Below, piece after piece: positions 25,452-35,409 of a stretch of DNA of 64,000 nt. The notes beneath the pieces are model-generated. The model worked only from the letters and a program-made list of their open reading frames with translations. It was not told the DNA's origin and made no database searches. How positions within the stretch are numbered: position 1 is the stretch's first letter; every line of letters starts with the position of its first letter. Both the position numbers and the translations under genes were made by a program. The stretch covers positions 1 through 64,000 of the forward strand of contig JAUHXQ010000005.1 in NCBI GenBank assembly GCA_030426905.1, in the 5' to 3' direction. The stretch comes from Alphaproteobacteria bacterium. Its GTDB lineage: Bacteria; Pseudomonadota; Alphaproteobacteria; Rickettsiales; JABSSG01.

Positions 25452-28227
25452 CATAATCTATAGCTATGGCGGAGGAGAGGTACTGTACTATGTATTTAAC
25501 GGAATTGCTGCAATTCTTGGAGGTACAAGCGTTGATTCTACGTTTATGCAAATACTCAAGCTTGCATCTACAATAGGGGGTTTTTGGATTATCGTGACTA
25601 TCGCAATAAGAAATAGTGTTACAGCAGGGATCAGCTGGTTTATGTGGTTTTTGCTTGCAACTGAAATGCTATTTATTCCGAAGGTGCCAATTTTGATAAA
25701 AGATCCTGTAACTAGATTTGAACGAAAGGTTGATAACATACCCTTTGGTCTTGCTTTTATTTCGGGATTCTTTAGTCAATTTGGTCAAATCATGACTGAA
25801 AAAATGGAGCAAAACTTCTCTCTACCTGATGACTTTAAATACCATAAGACTGGTTCTGTATTCGCATCACGTCTTATTAGCTCAATGGATAAGGCAAGGA
25901 TCACAAGTGCCGACTTTGCAGAAACGATGCATAGCTTTGTAAACCAATGTGTTGTCATTCCTGCAATGATAGGTAAGAAATATACTATAGATGAGCTTAG
26001 AGATTCCAATGATGTATGGAAGCTTATAAAAACAAATGCACCTAAGAATATGAGATTTACATATAAGGAGCCATATTCACATGACGCACCAAAGCTTATG
26101 CGCTGCAAAGAAGGAGCAGAAGAACTAGATAAACACATCAAGAATGAGGTTAGTAAAGTCTCTGTAAAGCTTGCTAAAACCAATTTGCCTGATTTCATAG
26201 CGTCAATAGTTGCAAGACAAGGAGAGTCTTCAAGAAATGCAGGAATCACTCAAGCAAAGCAGCTGTTAGAGAGTTACATATCTAATACGTATTCTGAAAT
26301 CAAGAATACCTCTACCACTGCAGAGGAAGTATTAAAACAGCAAATGATGATTAACGCTATTATAGATGGCAGCAGCAATAAAGCAGCTAGAATGGGTGCC
26401 AACTCAAATTATGCGACAGCTAAAGCAATGCTGCAGCAGAAAAACACCTACTCAATTATGGGCTTTTTAGCACAAGGACTGCCTATGGTAAAAACTGTAT
26501 TTGAAGCATTATGCTATGGATCATTTGTATTTATCATATTGCTATCTCTTATGCCTGCTGGTTATAAAATTTTATTCAACTATTTCCAAATTATCATGTG
26601 GCTACAATTATGGGCGCCACTAAATGCAATACTCAATCTCATTATAACTCTCACTGCTAAATCTAGAACTACAGATATGTTAGCAGGCACAGGAGTGACA
26701 TGGGCAAACTCTGCTGGAATAATACAAATTAATGAAGACATGCATTCTTATGCAATGTACCTATCCATGTTGGTTCCTTTTATAGCGATTGCAATTGTAA
26801 AAGGCGGGGTATCATCTTTTGTGCATCTTGCATCTCATATAGGAAGTGGTTATCAAGCAGCTGCAGCAAGTACTGCAGGAGAAGTGACATCTGGAAATAT
26901 AAGTCTAGGTAACATTAGTCAAAGACAAATGCATATTGATAATACTCAGATGTATCAAAATACAACCTCTCCTAACTTTAATACCGGACAACATACAGAA
27001 GTTATGCAAGATGGCAGCATAAAAAAACTCACTGCAGATGGGAGCTTAGTATATCAATCTGGCACTGGAACCACTGTCTCAACTTTTCCAACTACTATGT
27101 CGATGAAGAATGCTATGTCCAATCAGATAAATGAAGGCATTGCGACCGAACAAAGCGCTATTGCATCTAGAAACAAAGAAATATCTGATGCTGAATCAGT
27201 AACAGAAAGACAAACAGCAGACTTTATTGAAAGAGCAACAATAGCTCAAAATAGTGGTAGAAGTTATGATTTTGGAGAATCGACTACAAGTGCTAAGAGT
27301 ATTCAAAATATTCTTGATTTTAGTAAAAATTTACAAGAGAGATTTGGGTTTAGCGAAAAACAAGCCTCAGCAATTACTGCGGGTATTAGTGGTTCATTAG
27401 GAGCTGATAATAGTAAATTTAAAGCAATAATAAGCTGGGCAATTTCTGGTAATGCAGGCATGAATTATTCGACAGACGCTCAGAGAGACCAGGCTGTAAG
27501 CGATGTTATTGATTATTATAAAAAAAGTGGGTATAGCGAAAGCCTAGACTCAATATCTAAAGCCTCTAAGGATGCTAAGTTTGGGGAAAGCGAAACAGAA
27601 GATCAGGCCTTACAAGAAGGATTAAGCGCATCATATGATAAAATACAATCTTTACGTATACAAAATTCAATTTCTGAGCAAAATATAGATAGGCACAACA
27701 AAATTCTTTCCTTTGTACAATCTTCTGGATTTAATCTCGATAAGGTTGTTAACCAAGATTTCTTAAATTGGTTATCAACTCGTGAAGACATAAGAGGTAA
27801 TGTCTATGGAACTGAAACTGCAAGAAAAATGATCTCTAGATGGGATAGTAATGCGCAAATGTATTGGGGAAAATATGTTGGCAATCAACTTTCAGATTTA
27901 TCAACTCAAATATCAAAAGGACAAACTAATATTAGTAGCACTTACGAACGTACAAATATAGGAGGACTAGACAAACAAGGAGTATTTGATTCGGTAAGGT
28001 CAACAGCTAGTGCCAAGGGAGTAACAGCAACAGTTTTACAGAATCAAGATTTAAAAGAGAAAGTTGAAGGTAAGTTAGATCAGTCCTCTAGAGAAATCGA
28101 GAAACAAGGAAATCAACATACTAAAAACTATGAAACTCAACAATCTAAAACAGATCAGAACTATGATGAAAATCTAGTTACTAGCGCTTTAAGCAACATT
28201 ATGAACACAAATAAGCACGAGAAATGA
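25441..28227 (+). CDS. traG: Type F conjugative transfer protein TraG
   Basis: A 928-residue protein. The N-terminal 450 residues carry inner-membrane helices around residues 30-80, 345-400 and 435-455, typical of the TraG_N domain (DHNIIYSYGGGEVLYYVFN start, PAGYKILFNYFQIIMWLQLWAPLNAI). The remainder is a large soluble Gln/Ser-rich domain with helical repeats ending in LSNIMNTNKHEK. TraG acts in mating-pair stabilisation and entry exclusion. It is the last of the uninterrupted run; the next gene on the + strand is 670 bases away, with an opposite-strand gene between. Confidence 0.93.
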   Translation: MDHNIIYSYGGGEVLYYVFNGIAAILGGTSVDSTFMQILKLASTIGGFWIIVTIAIRNSVTAGISWFMWFLLATEMLFIPKVPILIKDPVTRFERKVDNIPFGLAFISGFFSQFGQIMTEKMEQNFSLPDDFKYHKTGSVFASRLISSMDKARITSADFAETMHSFVNQCVVIPAMIGKKYTIDELRDSNDVWKLIKTNAPKNMRFTYKEPYSHDAPKLMRCKEGAEELDKHIKNEVSKVSVKLAKTNLPDFIASIVARQGESSRNAGITQAKQLLESYISNTYSEIKNTSTTAEEVLKQQMMINAIIDGSSNKAARMGANSNYATAKAMLQQKNTYSIMGFLAQGLPMVKTVFEALCYGSFVFIILLSLMPAGYKILFNYFQIIMWLQLWAPLNAILNLIITLTAKSRTTDMLAGTGVTWANSAGIIQINEDMHSYAMYLSMLVPFIAIAIVKGGVSSFVHLASHIGSGYQAAAASTAGEVTSGNISLGNISQRQMHIDNTQMYQNTTSPNFNTGQHTEVMQDGSIKKLTADGSLVYQSGTGTTVSTFPTTMSMKNAMSNQINEGIATEQSAIASRNKEISDAESVTERQTADFIERATIAQNSGRSYDFGESTTSAKSIQNILDFSKNLQERFGFSEKQASAITAGISGSLGADNSKFKAIISWAISGNAGMNYSTDAQRDQAVSDVIDYYKKSGYSESLDSISKASKDAKFGESETEDQALQEGLSASYDKIQSLRIQNSISEQNIDRHNKILSFVQSSGFNLDKVVNQDFLNWLSTREDIRGNVYGTETARKMISRWDSNAQMYWGKYVGNQLSDLSTQISKGQTNISSTYERTNIGGLDKQGVFDSVRSTASAKGVTATVLQNQDLKEKVEGKLDQSSREIEKQGNQHTKNYETQQSKTDQNYDENLVTSALSNIMNTNKHEK

Positions 28228-28235
28228 TCAATATC

Positions 28236-28820
28236 TTAATTTCTTGGATTAAAAGTATTGCATGGCAAGGATCTATAGACAGGATTCAAATACGTATCTG
28301 TAAGAAAATGCATATCTTTTTTATGTTTTTCAGCATAAATATTTTGTATCCATTGATTATGTTGTTCTACAAAGGTGCCATTATCACTTGCCTTAAATTT
28401 AATTTCGTACAATGCAGACAAGGGAAATTTTAAACAAAAAACTATGGTGCGCGTTATGATTAATGGTAAGAACATAAATACATATTCAAGCAATATAGAT
28501 GTATGCTGTGAAAAAGCAGCTGCCAAAAAGCATGTCATGAATAGGGCCATTCCTAATACAAAAAAAGATGATCCTACATCTTTCTTAAAACGTTTATTAG
28601 ATCTTAAATCTTTATATGTACCTTTTTTCTTAACTGCCTTAGATGCAAAAAAGAACTTTGTAATAAAGAATTGTAACGGCATTAGAATAAAAAATAAAAG
28701 CAGATCCAATGCTAAAAATCTGGATATCACCATCGCTATCACAAAGATAAGCGATGTAGATATTAAGACATCCCTTTGGTCTTTATCTAGGCTTCTTAAA
28801 ATTTTGGTTGCTGCTAACAT
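28236..28820 (-). CDS. Multi-helix membrane protein of unknown function, opposite strand in the tra cluster
   Basis: A 194-residue protein with four probable membrane helices (VLISTSLIFVIAMVISRFL, LLLFFILMPLQFFI, SSFFVLGMALFMTCFLAAAF, ILLEYVFMFLPLIITRTIV) separated by basic loops such as KKKGTYKDLRSNKRFKKD. The C-terminal tail is soluble. The coherent helix pattern favours this strand over the overlapping + strand frames at 28224-28902, which have none. I do not recognise the family. Like the gene at 18207-18530 it lies between tra genes in the opposite direction. A role in exclusion is possible but only from position. Confidence 0.6.
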   Translation of the reverse strand: MLAATKILRSLDKDQRDVLISTSLIFVIAMVISRFLALDLLLFFILMPLQFFITKFFFASKAVKKKGTYKDLRSNKRFKKDVGSSFFVLGMALFMTCFLAAAFSQHTSILLEYVFMFLPLIITRTIVFCLKFPLSALYEIKFKASDNGTFVEQHNQWIQNIYAEKHKKDMHFLTDTYLNPVYRSLPCNTFNPRN

Positions 28821-28895
28821 TTCATTTTTCTATTCAATTATCACAGCTTCATTATATCACAAATGGCAATATAGGAAAACAATGAAGGGGTTTCC

Positions 28896-29138
28896 ATGTT
28901 AGATAAATTATCGAGATTGGATAGAAAGTGGATGGTGCTATTAGCGCTTATAATAACTGTTACGGCAGATAATATTTACATTAGATCTTATTTCAGATTT
29001 GAGAATTTTAAAGAAGGATATAAAACAGAAAAATATTTAAAAAAGCATTTTCCTAAAAATACAGATGCAAAGATTTTACTAGAAACTTTAAAAAACGCTG
29101 GAGCAGTATGTTTTAAAGTAAAAGAGAAAGCGGACTAG
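28896..29138 (+). CDS. Small single-helix membrane protein
   Basis: An 80-residue protein with a short basic start, one helix (WMVLLALIITVTADNIYI) near residues 13-30, and a polar domain with EGYKTEKYLKKHFPKNTDAK, ILLETLKNAGAVCFKVKEK. A GAAGGGG sequence 8 bases upstream is a ribosome binding site. It is the first gene of the downstream traD-traA block. I do not recognise it. A role as a small accessory to the coupling protein is suggested only by position. Confidence 0.6.
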   Translation: MLDKLSRLDRKWMVLLALIITVTADNIYIRSYFRFENFKEGYKTEKYLKKHFPKNTDAKILLETLKNAGAVCFKVKEKAD

Positions 29139-29152
29139 GTAATATTCAGAAA

Positions 29153-29305
29153 ATGAATTTTTCTAGCTTAAAAAATCAAAATTTGAATTTAAATAACTCT
29201 GATTGTAAAAAAATAGAAAATCACTATAACAAAAACCAAGAGCTTCAGAACGTGCTGGGCAAAGAATATTGCAAACTATACAGAACAAGGAGGAATAATG
29301 ACTGA
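29153..29305 (+). CDS. Possible 50-codon polar peptide upstream of the RHH gene
   Basis: A short frame, rich in Asn, Lys and Gln (MNFSSLKNQNLNLNNSD start, KLYRTRRNND end), overlaps the next start codon so that stop and start share ATGACTGA. The overlap and the absence of other content in the 160-base gap suggest translation, but there is no clear ribosome binding site or family resemblance. It may be chance. Confidence 0.3.
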   Translation: MNFSSLKNQNLNLNNSDCKKIENHYNKNQELQNVLGKEYCKLYRTRRNND

Positions 29306-29642
29306 AAGAATATCGTTAAGGTTAGAAAAAAAACACAAAACTATTCTTAACTCGATAGCTAAAAAACAAGGTATGACGGTGACTGACTACATTAAGTATA
29401 AACTATTTGATCAAAACTTAGATTTGACAGATCAGGAATATATATATTGCTGTCCTAATGGTGAACGGTACAATTATTCAATTGCTGGATTTTCTATGTT
29501 AAACTACTTATTAATAGAGTCTTTAGTACAAAAAATTTATGGAGATGAGAGTATAAAAATCATTAACTCTTGTATAGAAGAAAGTAAGGAGAAGTTGATA
29601 ACAAACTATGGGTATAAGAAAATAAAAGTCAAAAATGAGTAA
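29298..29642 (+). CDS. Ribbon-helix-helix protein, probable relaxosome accessory
   Basis: A 114-residue protein with the RHH pattern at its start: strand RISLRLEKKHKTIL, helix NSIAKKQG, turn and helix TVTDYIKYKLFDQN. The C-terminal part contains YIYCCPNGERYNYSIAGFSMLNYLL and a helix ending with ESKEKLITNYG. RHH proteins next to coupling-protein and relaxase genes (for example TraM, TrwA, NikA) bind oriT and help load the relaxase. The gene overlaps traD by 8 bases and has an AGGAGG ribosome binding site, so it is well translated. Function inferred from fold and neighbours. Confidence 0.75.
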   Translation: MTERISLRLEKKHKTILNSIAKKQGMTVTDYIKYKLFDQNLDLTDQEYIYCCPNGERYNYSIAGFSMLNYLLIESLVQKIYGDESIKIINSCIEESKEKLITNYGYKKIKVKNE

Positions 29643-31521
29643 TTTTCTTCGAGGTGGCCAAATTACTGCCCATAAATTTAGGATGATATTTCAGGTTATA
29701 CGCATTATGTGCCGTATAACGCTTTGTATCATGGCTATAACGATATTTCTTACTTTTAAAAACAATATAGCTTCTTATCAGTGGCGCATTATTCCAGCTA
29801 TTTTATCTAAGTATACATTCGAAGATTTAAACCCTAATAAAATAGTAACCTACAAAAATAAATGGGGAGTGGAGGTGCAAGACAGAGCTAAAAATTTGGC
29901 CCGGAATAAAGATGTAATATATGCTGAAAAGCAATTTATATTTGTATTAATGTTAGCTATAAAAAGGCTTGCCTGGGTTATTATTCTAAGCTTTAGTTTT
30001 GCAATGATTTATTTTTGGATTAAAGGAAAATCCTTGCGAGAAAATAAAGAAATTAGAGGAAGCTTTCTTATAAAAGAATATGATCTTAAAAAGCAAATAA
30101 AGAGGTACAATAATAAATTTAAAGGGTTATATCAATACGTTTTAGCAGGCGTACCTTATGTTGCTACAGGGAAAGGAAAAAACTATACCCCAGGAGAACA
30201 AGCACATACTCTGATTTTAGGAGCTACTGGCTCTGGTAAAACAAAGGTAATTCAAGACTTGGTATGTCAGATAAACAAACGTGGTGAAAAGGCAATTATT
30301 GTTGATATAAAGGGTGATTTTATAAAGCATTTTTATAATAAGTCTCGTGGTGATATAATTTTAAATCCTTTAGATGTAAGAGGAGCTAACTGGAGTTTTT
30401 TTCAAGAAACAGATACATTAAAAGGTTTTGATACAATAGCAAAAACTTTGATTCCTTATACCCCGGGAGATCCATTTTGGGCTAATGCTGCTAGGGTAGT
30501 CTTCAGCGAACTTGCTAGCATATATAGTGATCCAAATTTATCTATAGCTGAGTTCTCAAAAAAAGTACTTAGTCTTAAACTAGCAGATTTAGAGAAAATG
30601 CTAAAAAGCACAAGAGCTAATCACTTAGTAAATCAAAAAGCAGATAAAACGGTTATTTGTATCATGATGATGCTCTCTGTGCATTTAGCTCCATTTAAAT
30701 TATATTATAAAACAAATGATATTTTTTCTATTCAAGACTGGATTAATTCAGATCAAAATAATTTTCTATTTATAGCAACATCACCTGATGTTAAAGGAAG
30801 CTTAAATCCTTTAGTACAGATGCAAATAGATATAGCTATTAATGCTTTATGCTCTTCAAAAAACTCTACACAACGTCAAATATGGTTTATACTAGATGAG
30901 CTTGCATATTTTGATAGCGGCATTCCCACTTTAAAGGATGGACTAACAACATCAAGATCTTTTGGCGGGGCATTTGTTTTAGGAGTACAGGATTTATCTT
31001 CGTTGAATAAGGTATATGGACATGACCTTGCAAGAGTTATAGCAAATAACTGTCGCACTAAACTTATCATGAATGTAGACGATAGCTATACAGCTAAGTG
31101 GTGTTCTGATTTATTTGGAGAAGGAGAAGTAGAAGAATGGCAAGAAGGATTATCTTATGGAGCTCATGAAATGCGTGATGGCATTAGCTCAAGCAAAACT
31201 AATCAAATCAAACGAACTATATTACCATCTCAATTCTCACAGCTTAAGACTGGTGCGGGTTACATGAAAATGCCATTTTTTCATCCTGCATTGATAAAGT
31301 TTAAGGAATTTAATATTGATATTCAAAATGACTTTTTTATTGAGAACAAGAGTTTAAAAGTTCTTCTTGAAAAAGAAATGAAAGAAGCACAAAAAAACCG
31401 AATTAAGCTTGAGAAAGAGATGGGTGTGCCTTCCGAAAAAATTACTACAGGGAAAGAGTTATCAAGTCAAATTGCATTGGAAGACAAAAATCAAACATTT
31501 AAATCAGAGCCAACATTCTAA
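29635..31521 (+). CDS. traD: Type IV coupling protein TraD
   Basis: A 628-residue inner-membrane ATPase of the TraD/VirD4 class. Two N-terminal helices (residues 20-38 and 105-130) flank a small periplasmic loop. Walker A GATGSGKT is at about residue 198, VDIKGDF follows, and Walker B FILDELAYFDSG is near 418. The region AVVVLGVQDLSSLNKVYG-like (here FVLGVQDLSS) completes the RecA-like motor. It delivers the relaxase-DNA complex to the channel. It ends with a stop that shares one base with the relaxase start codon. Confidence 0.96.
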   Translation: MSNFLRGGQITAHKFRMIFQVIRIMCRITLCIMAITIFLTFKNNIASYQWRIIPAILSKYTFEDLNPNKIVTYKNKWGVEVQDRAKNLARNKDVIYAEKQFIFVLMLAIKRLAWVIILSFSFAMIYFWIKGKSLRENKEIRGSFLIKEYDLKKQIKRYNNKFKGLYQYVLAGVPYVATGKGKNYTPGEQAHTLILGATGSGKTKVIQDLVCQINKRGEKAIIVDIKGDFIKHFYNKSRGDIILNPLDVRGANWSFFQETDTLKGFDTIAKTLIPYTPGDPFWANAARVVFSELASIYSDPNLSIAEFSKKVLSLKLADLEKMLKSTRANHLVNQKADKTVICIMMMLSVHLAPFKLYYKTNDIFSIQDWINSDQNNFLFIATSPDVKGSLNPLVQMQIDIAINALCSSKNSTQRQIWFILDELAYFDSGIPTLKDGLTTSRSFGGAFVLGVQDLSSLNKVYGHDLARVIANNCRTKLIMNVDDSYTAKWCSDLFGEGEVEEWQEGLSYGAHEMRDGISSSKTNQIKRTILPSQFSQLKTGAGYMKMPFFHPALIKFKEFNIDIQNDFFIENKSLKVLLEKEMKEAQKNRIKLEKEMGVPSEKITTGKELSSQIALEDKNQTFKSEPTF

Positions 31522-34289
31522 TGTTAAGTACGAAAGTATTCTCATCAAGCTCAAGTGCTCAAAAATATTATAGTCACGCTGATTATTATGGTAGTGAGGT
31601 AGAAGGCATATGGTTTGGTAGAGGTACTAAAGATTTAAATGTATCAGGTAACTTTATAGTAAAAGATTGTCAAAAGTTTAAAGATATACTAGACGGTAAG
31701 ATGCCTAATGGTAAAATCCTGGGAAATGTAGATACCAACGGCGAAGTTATACATAGACCAGGCATAGATTTAACATTCTCTAGTCCTAAGAGTTTTTCAA
31801 TTCAAATGCATGTAATTGCTAATGACAAAGAAAAAGCAAAGCTGGAAGATGCTAGAATGAGAGCACTACAAGCAACATTATCTTACATAGAGAAAAGTGG
31901 TATCATCTATACCAGGAAAGGTGCACAAGGTAAAATTAGAGAACCAGTGCATAAGCTCACTTATGCTTTGTTTGTACATACCACTAATAGAAAATTGGAG
32001 CCTCAAGATCATGTTCATTGTTTTTTGGCTAACGCTACAAAATGCAATGATGGTAAATATAGAACCATAGCTTGGGATAATTTAATGAAAAGTAGAGAAG
32101 GTTTTCCGAACATGATAAAATATTTTGGACAGATATATAGAAATGAACTATTGAGAGAAGTTGAAAAATTAGGCTATAAAACTGATGTAATTCGTTTATC
32201 TGATGGCAGTACCTCTTTTGAATTACAAAATATACCTCAGAAATTAATTGATACATTTTCTACAAGAAGAAAAGAGCTAGTTGAATTGTTTAAATACTAT
32301 GGTGTAAAAACAAAAGAAGGAAAAGACAGTATCGTAATTAATTCTAGGCAAGCCAAGCAATCTGTATCTGAAGCAAAGCTAAAAGAAATGTGGCATGATT
32401 TACTTGAGAATACATTAAAAAAATCTCGATTGAAGAGTCTAATCGCAAACAAAACAAAAACATTTTTGGAAAAAACTATTTTTCAATCGAATTTTAAAGA
32501 TCAAGGAACGAATGAACTTACAAAAGAAATGCTTGTTAGCTTAGCTCTGAGTAATGTTACTTATCATAATTCCATATTTTCTAAGGAGCAGCTAATTGGT
32601 GAAGCTGTAAAATTAGATTTAGGTAAATTCACAGCTATAGAGGTAAGTGATACAGTTGATAATTTTTTAAAAAATAAATTTATTGTTCCCTCTGATAAGA
32701 ATAATGGGCTTTATACATCAAAAGATTTGCTTGAGAAAGAAGAGTATATTATTAAATTTGGAAGACAAGGTATCAATAAAACAGCTTCTATAATAAAGCC
32801 ACACAATTTCAATAAAAGAATTAGAGCTTACCAAAGTAATAAAGATTTTACTTTAAATAAACAACAAACGAGAGCAATTAAACATGTACTTACTTCTAAA
32901 GACAAGATTACAGCCATAGAGGGATTACCTGGCGTAGGTAAGTCTACGGTATTAGATGCAGTAAGAGAAATATCTGCCAAAAAAGTAATGCTTTTGGGTA
33001 CTGCTCCTACTGCAAGTGCTGCAAAAACTCTTGAACAATCAGCAAAAATAGAGAGTCGTACTCTTCATTCATTTATAGGTAAGTACCAAGGATATCTTGC
33101 AGGAAGAGGGACAAAAGAAAGTTTGTTAAGAACACGGAACGAATATAATAAATCTATAATGTTTGTTGACGAATCATCTCTTGTTGCAACTAGACAAATG
33201 TATGATTTAGTCAAGTTATCAGAAATACTTAAATTTAGAATTGTTTTAGTAGGAGACACAAAACAGCTAGGAGCAGTAGAAGCAGGTAAACCCTTCGATC
33301 AATTATTAGGTGTTATCAACTCAGTAAAACTGAGTAAAGTTATAAGGCAAGAAAAGCAATCGCATATAGAAGCAATAGAAAAAGCTGCTAACGACAAGAT
33401 ACCGGAATCCTTCTCTATACATAAAGAAAATATTGTGGATCATAATGATTTTATATCTAAATCAATTTCTAAATACTTATCTTTGACTAGCATGGAACAA
33501 GAAAAAACTATTCTAGTTGCCCCCAAAAGGCAGAATAGAGATGATATAAATAGAGAAATTGTCCGCGCACTCTATGAAAAAGGAAAACTTAGTGATAAAT
33601 CACAAGATATTAATATTTTAAAGACAGTAGACTTAAAGAAAGGAGATTATAATTTTGTAAAATCATATCAAGCTGGAGACGTAGTTAGGTTTTATAAAGA
33701 CTATAAAACAGCAGGTATCAAGAGCGGCGAAGACCTAACGATACATAAAACTAATCAAACTTCAAACGTATTGATATTTAAAAAAGGGCTTAAGACGATA
33801 AGATTTCAGTTAAAATATGACGTTGATTATGAAGGAAAACTAGAAGTATTTCAAAAGGATATTTTAAATATTAGAGAAGGAGTGAAACTACGTATTACAA
33901 AAAATGATTATGAAAAAAATCTTATTAACTCAGATACCGTGTATGTAAACAAAATAAATAAACTCAATAATACAGTTACTTTACAAGTTGCAAATCGATT
34001 AGAAACGAAAAAATTTGAAGACTTGAAGCATATTGACTATGGGTATTGTATTACAGTGCATTCTTCACAAGGTAAAACTACTGACAAATTAATAGCAGCA
34101 GTAGGTTTTCATAGCAAATTAAATAATCAAAAGTTATGGTTAGTGTTTATATCTAGACATAAATTTGATTTACATATATACATGGAAAACGTAGCTAAAA
34201 TTCAAGATAGCATAAAAAGTAATAAAGGTATTAAATCATCTGCTTTAGATGTAAGATCACAAACACAAGAAAAGCAAGCAGCTTTGTAA
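31521..34289 (+). CDS. traA: Conjugative relaxase-helicase TraA (TrwC/TraA-Ti type, MobF)
   Basis: A 922-residue relaxase. The N-terminal relaxase domain begins near residue 10 with the catalytic Tyr region (YYSHADYY) and contains the TrwC motif SSPKSFSIQ and EPQDHVHCFLAN, the metal-binding His cluster (His163 and His165, approximate). A RecD-like helicase follows: Walker A GLPGVGKST near residue 468, FVDESSL near 549, LVGDTKQLGAV near 577 and a late VHSSQGKTTD near 850. It nicks oriT, stays attached and unwinds the strand. It overlaps traD by one base and is the last gene of the transfer block; a candidate oriT region lies downstream. Confidence 0.95.
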   Translation: MLSTKVFSSSSSAQKYYSHADYYGSEVEGIWFGRGTKDLNVSGNFIVKDCQKFKDILDGKMPNGKILGNVDTNGEVIHRPGIDLTFSSPKSFSIQMHVIANDKEKAKLEDARMRALQATLSYIEKSGIIYTRKGAQGKIREPVHKLTYALFVHTTNRKLEPQDHVHCFLANATKCNDGKYRTIAWDNLMKSREGFPNMIKYFGQIYRNELLREVEKLGYKTDVIRLSDGSTSFELQNIPQKLIDTFSTRRKELVELFKYYGVKTKEGKDSIVINSRQAKQSVSEAKLKEMWHDLLENTLKKSRLKSLIANKTKTFLEKTIFQSNFKDQGTNELTKEMLVSLALSNVTYHNSIFSKEQLIGEAVKLDLGKFTAIEVSDTVDNFLKNKFIVPSDKNNGLYTSKDLLEKEEYIIKFGRQGINKTASIIKPHNFNKRIRAYQSNKDFTLNKQQTRAIKHVLTSKDKITAIEGLPGVGKSTVLDAVREISAKKVMLLGTAPTASAAKTLEQSAKIESRTLHSFIGKYQGYLAGRGTKESLLRTRNEYNKSIMFVDESSLVATRQMYDLVKLSEILKFRIVLVGDTKQLGAVEAGKPFDQLLGVINSVKLSKVIRQEKQSHIEAIEKAANDKIPESFSIHKENIVDHNDFISKSISKYLSLTSMEQEKTILVAPKRQNRDDINREIVRALYEKGKLSDKSQDINILKTVDLKKGDYNFVKSYQAGDVVRFYKDYKTAGIKSGEDLTIHKTNQTSNVLIFKKGLKTIRFQLKYDVDYEGKLEVFQKDILNIREGVKLRITKNDYEKNLINSDTVYVNKINKLNNTVTLQVANRLETKKFEDLKHIDYGYCITVHSSQGKTTDKLIAAVGFHSKLNNQKLWLVFISRHKFDLHIYMENVAKIQDSIKSNKGIKSSALDVRSQTQEKQAAL

Positions 34290-34485
34290 AGAAGGTTAGG
34301 TCTCAAGCCGTTAATAAGGAGCTTGTGATCTTTATCGGGACTGGGTTCGAAGGTGTATAAGGTATCACTCTAACTTCATATGCTGCAATTTATATTTTAT
34401 AAAGCGCTGTTCTAGTATCAATCCTAATATAAAAGAGACAAATGGCACCAGTAAATGCTATAATCAAATAATATAGAGAGGAAAA

Positions 34486-34977
34486 ATGTTCTTTAGAATA
34501 TACGTGTTATTAATTTTAGCATCGTTCATAACGTTATTTACTAAATGTTGGATTGTTGGTGCTGGCGGCATATTTTTTACATGTATTTTATGGCCGATTT
34601 CAATATCACAAAAATATAAAGCATGGAAGATAAGTGGTAATCACCTAGATAAGACTTTATGTTTTGGTATTAAAAGTATGCGACTGCAAACGCAACATTT
34701 CAAAATTATTGATTTTGTATTTACAAAAAATTCATTTTGGAATAGCTCTCTAAAAAGGTGGTCAATTATTACTGATGACAGGCATGTTAGATACAATTAT
34801 AACGGTGTATCTTTGTCGAGAAAGCATGGTTATAGCACTGATACTTCTTATAATATTTCAGAGTGTACTCACAGCTATGATCATACGATGCAAAGTCTGA
34901 ATAGAGAATATACTTGTAACCCATCTTTTAGTCATCTGGACCACAACATCTATAATAACTCCAGAAGAGATTATTAG
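34486..34977 (+). CDS. Small membrane-anchored protein of unknown function
   Basis: A 163-residue protein with an N-terminal hydrophobic hairpin (YVLLILASFITLFTKCWIVGAGGIFFTCILWPI) and a soluble tail rich in Ser, His and aromatic residues, with DRHVRYNYNGVSLSRKHGY. The AGAGAGGAAAA sequence before the ATG is a good ribosome binding site and supports expression. No family is recognised. It sits 200 bases after the relaxase and just before a long non-coding region that may contain oriT. Confidence 0.55.
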   Translation: MFFRIYVLLILASFITLFTKCWIVGAGGIFFTCILWPISISQKYKAWKISGNHLDKTLCFGIKSMRLQTQHFKIIDFVFTKNSFWNSSLKRWSIITDDRHVRYNYNGVSLSRKHGYSTDTSYNISECTHSYDHTMQSLNREYTCNPSFSHLDHNIYNNSRRDY

Positions 34978-35162
34978 AAAAAAATGACAATTATGTACAT
35001 CTAGAGGAGTACATTAAAAATCCATCTATTTACTGATGTTTTAGAGTAATTGTACGCCTCGTGATGTACAATGTTATTTCAGTTGTACGTTTTTGTATGT
35101 CACCTCTTAATGCTTTGTAAACTAGGAATTTTTGTACAAACAAAAGTAGTGCGTATGGTGTG

Positions 35163-35210
35163 GTAGCGGATATAGATATCCGCTACTTGCTGCAGCTATG
35201 CTGTAGCATT
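35163..35210. repeat. Perfect palindrome and adjacent hairpin
   Basis: GTAGCGGATAT (35163-35173) and ATATCCGCTAC (35176-35186) form an 11-bp perfect stem with a 2-base loop. TGCTGCAGC and GCTGTAGCA follow directly and pair with one mismatch. No run of T follows, so it is not a simple terminator. Confidence 0.65.
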
Positions 35211-35409
35211 ATTTATTCTTAGGGGTTTGTGTGATATGTGCTTATATAAAAAAATAAATTTCTATAGCCAACTTACTTTCGGCGTTTGAGATGGGGAAAG
35301 CTACAAAATATTTATTTAGTTGTTTAGCTGATATGGTTAAAATTATATGAGTCTTTATAGCTGTTACAGTGTGGTAGAGTTTTAAAAAATTCTTCTTTAA
35401 TTAATAGTA

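Noticed and set aside
28375-28902. Plus-strand open frame of 175 codons opposite the membrane protein
   Set aside because: It lacks a coherent domain pattern. The minus-strand reading gives four membrane helices and fits coding sense better.
34341-34352. GGGTTCGA sequence resembling a tRNA T-loop
   Set aside because: The bases around it do not form a T-stem, and no acceptor or anticodon stem can be built.
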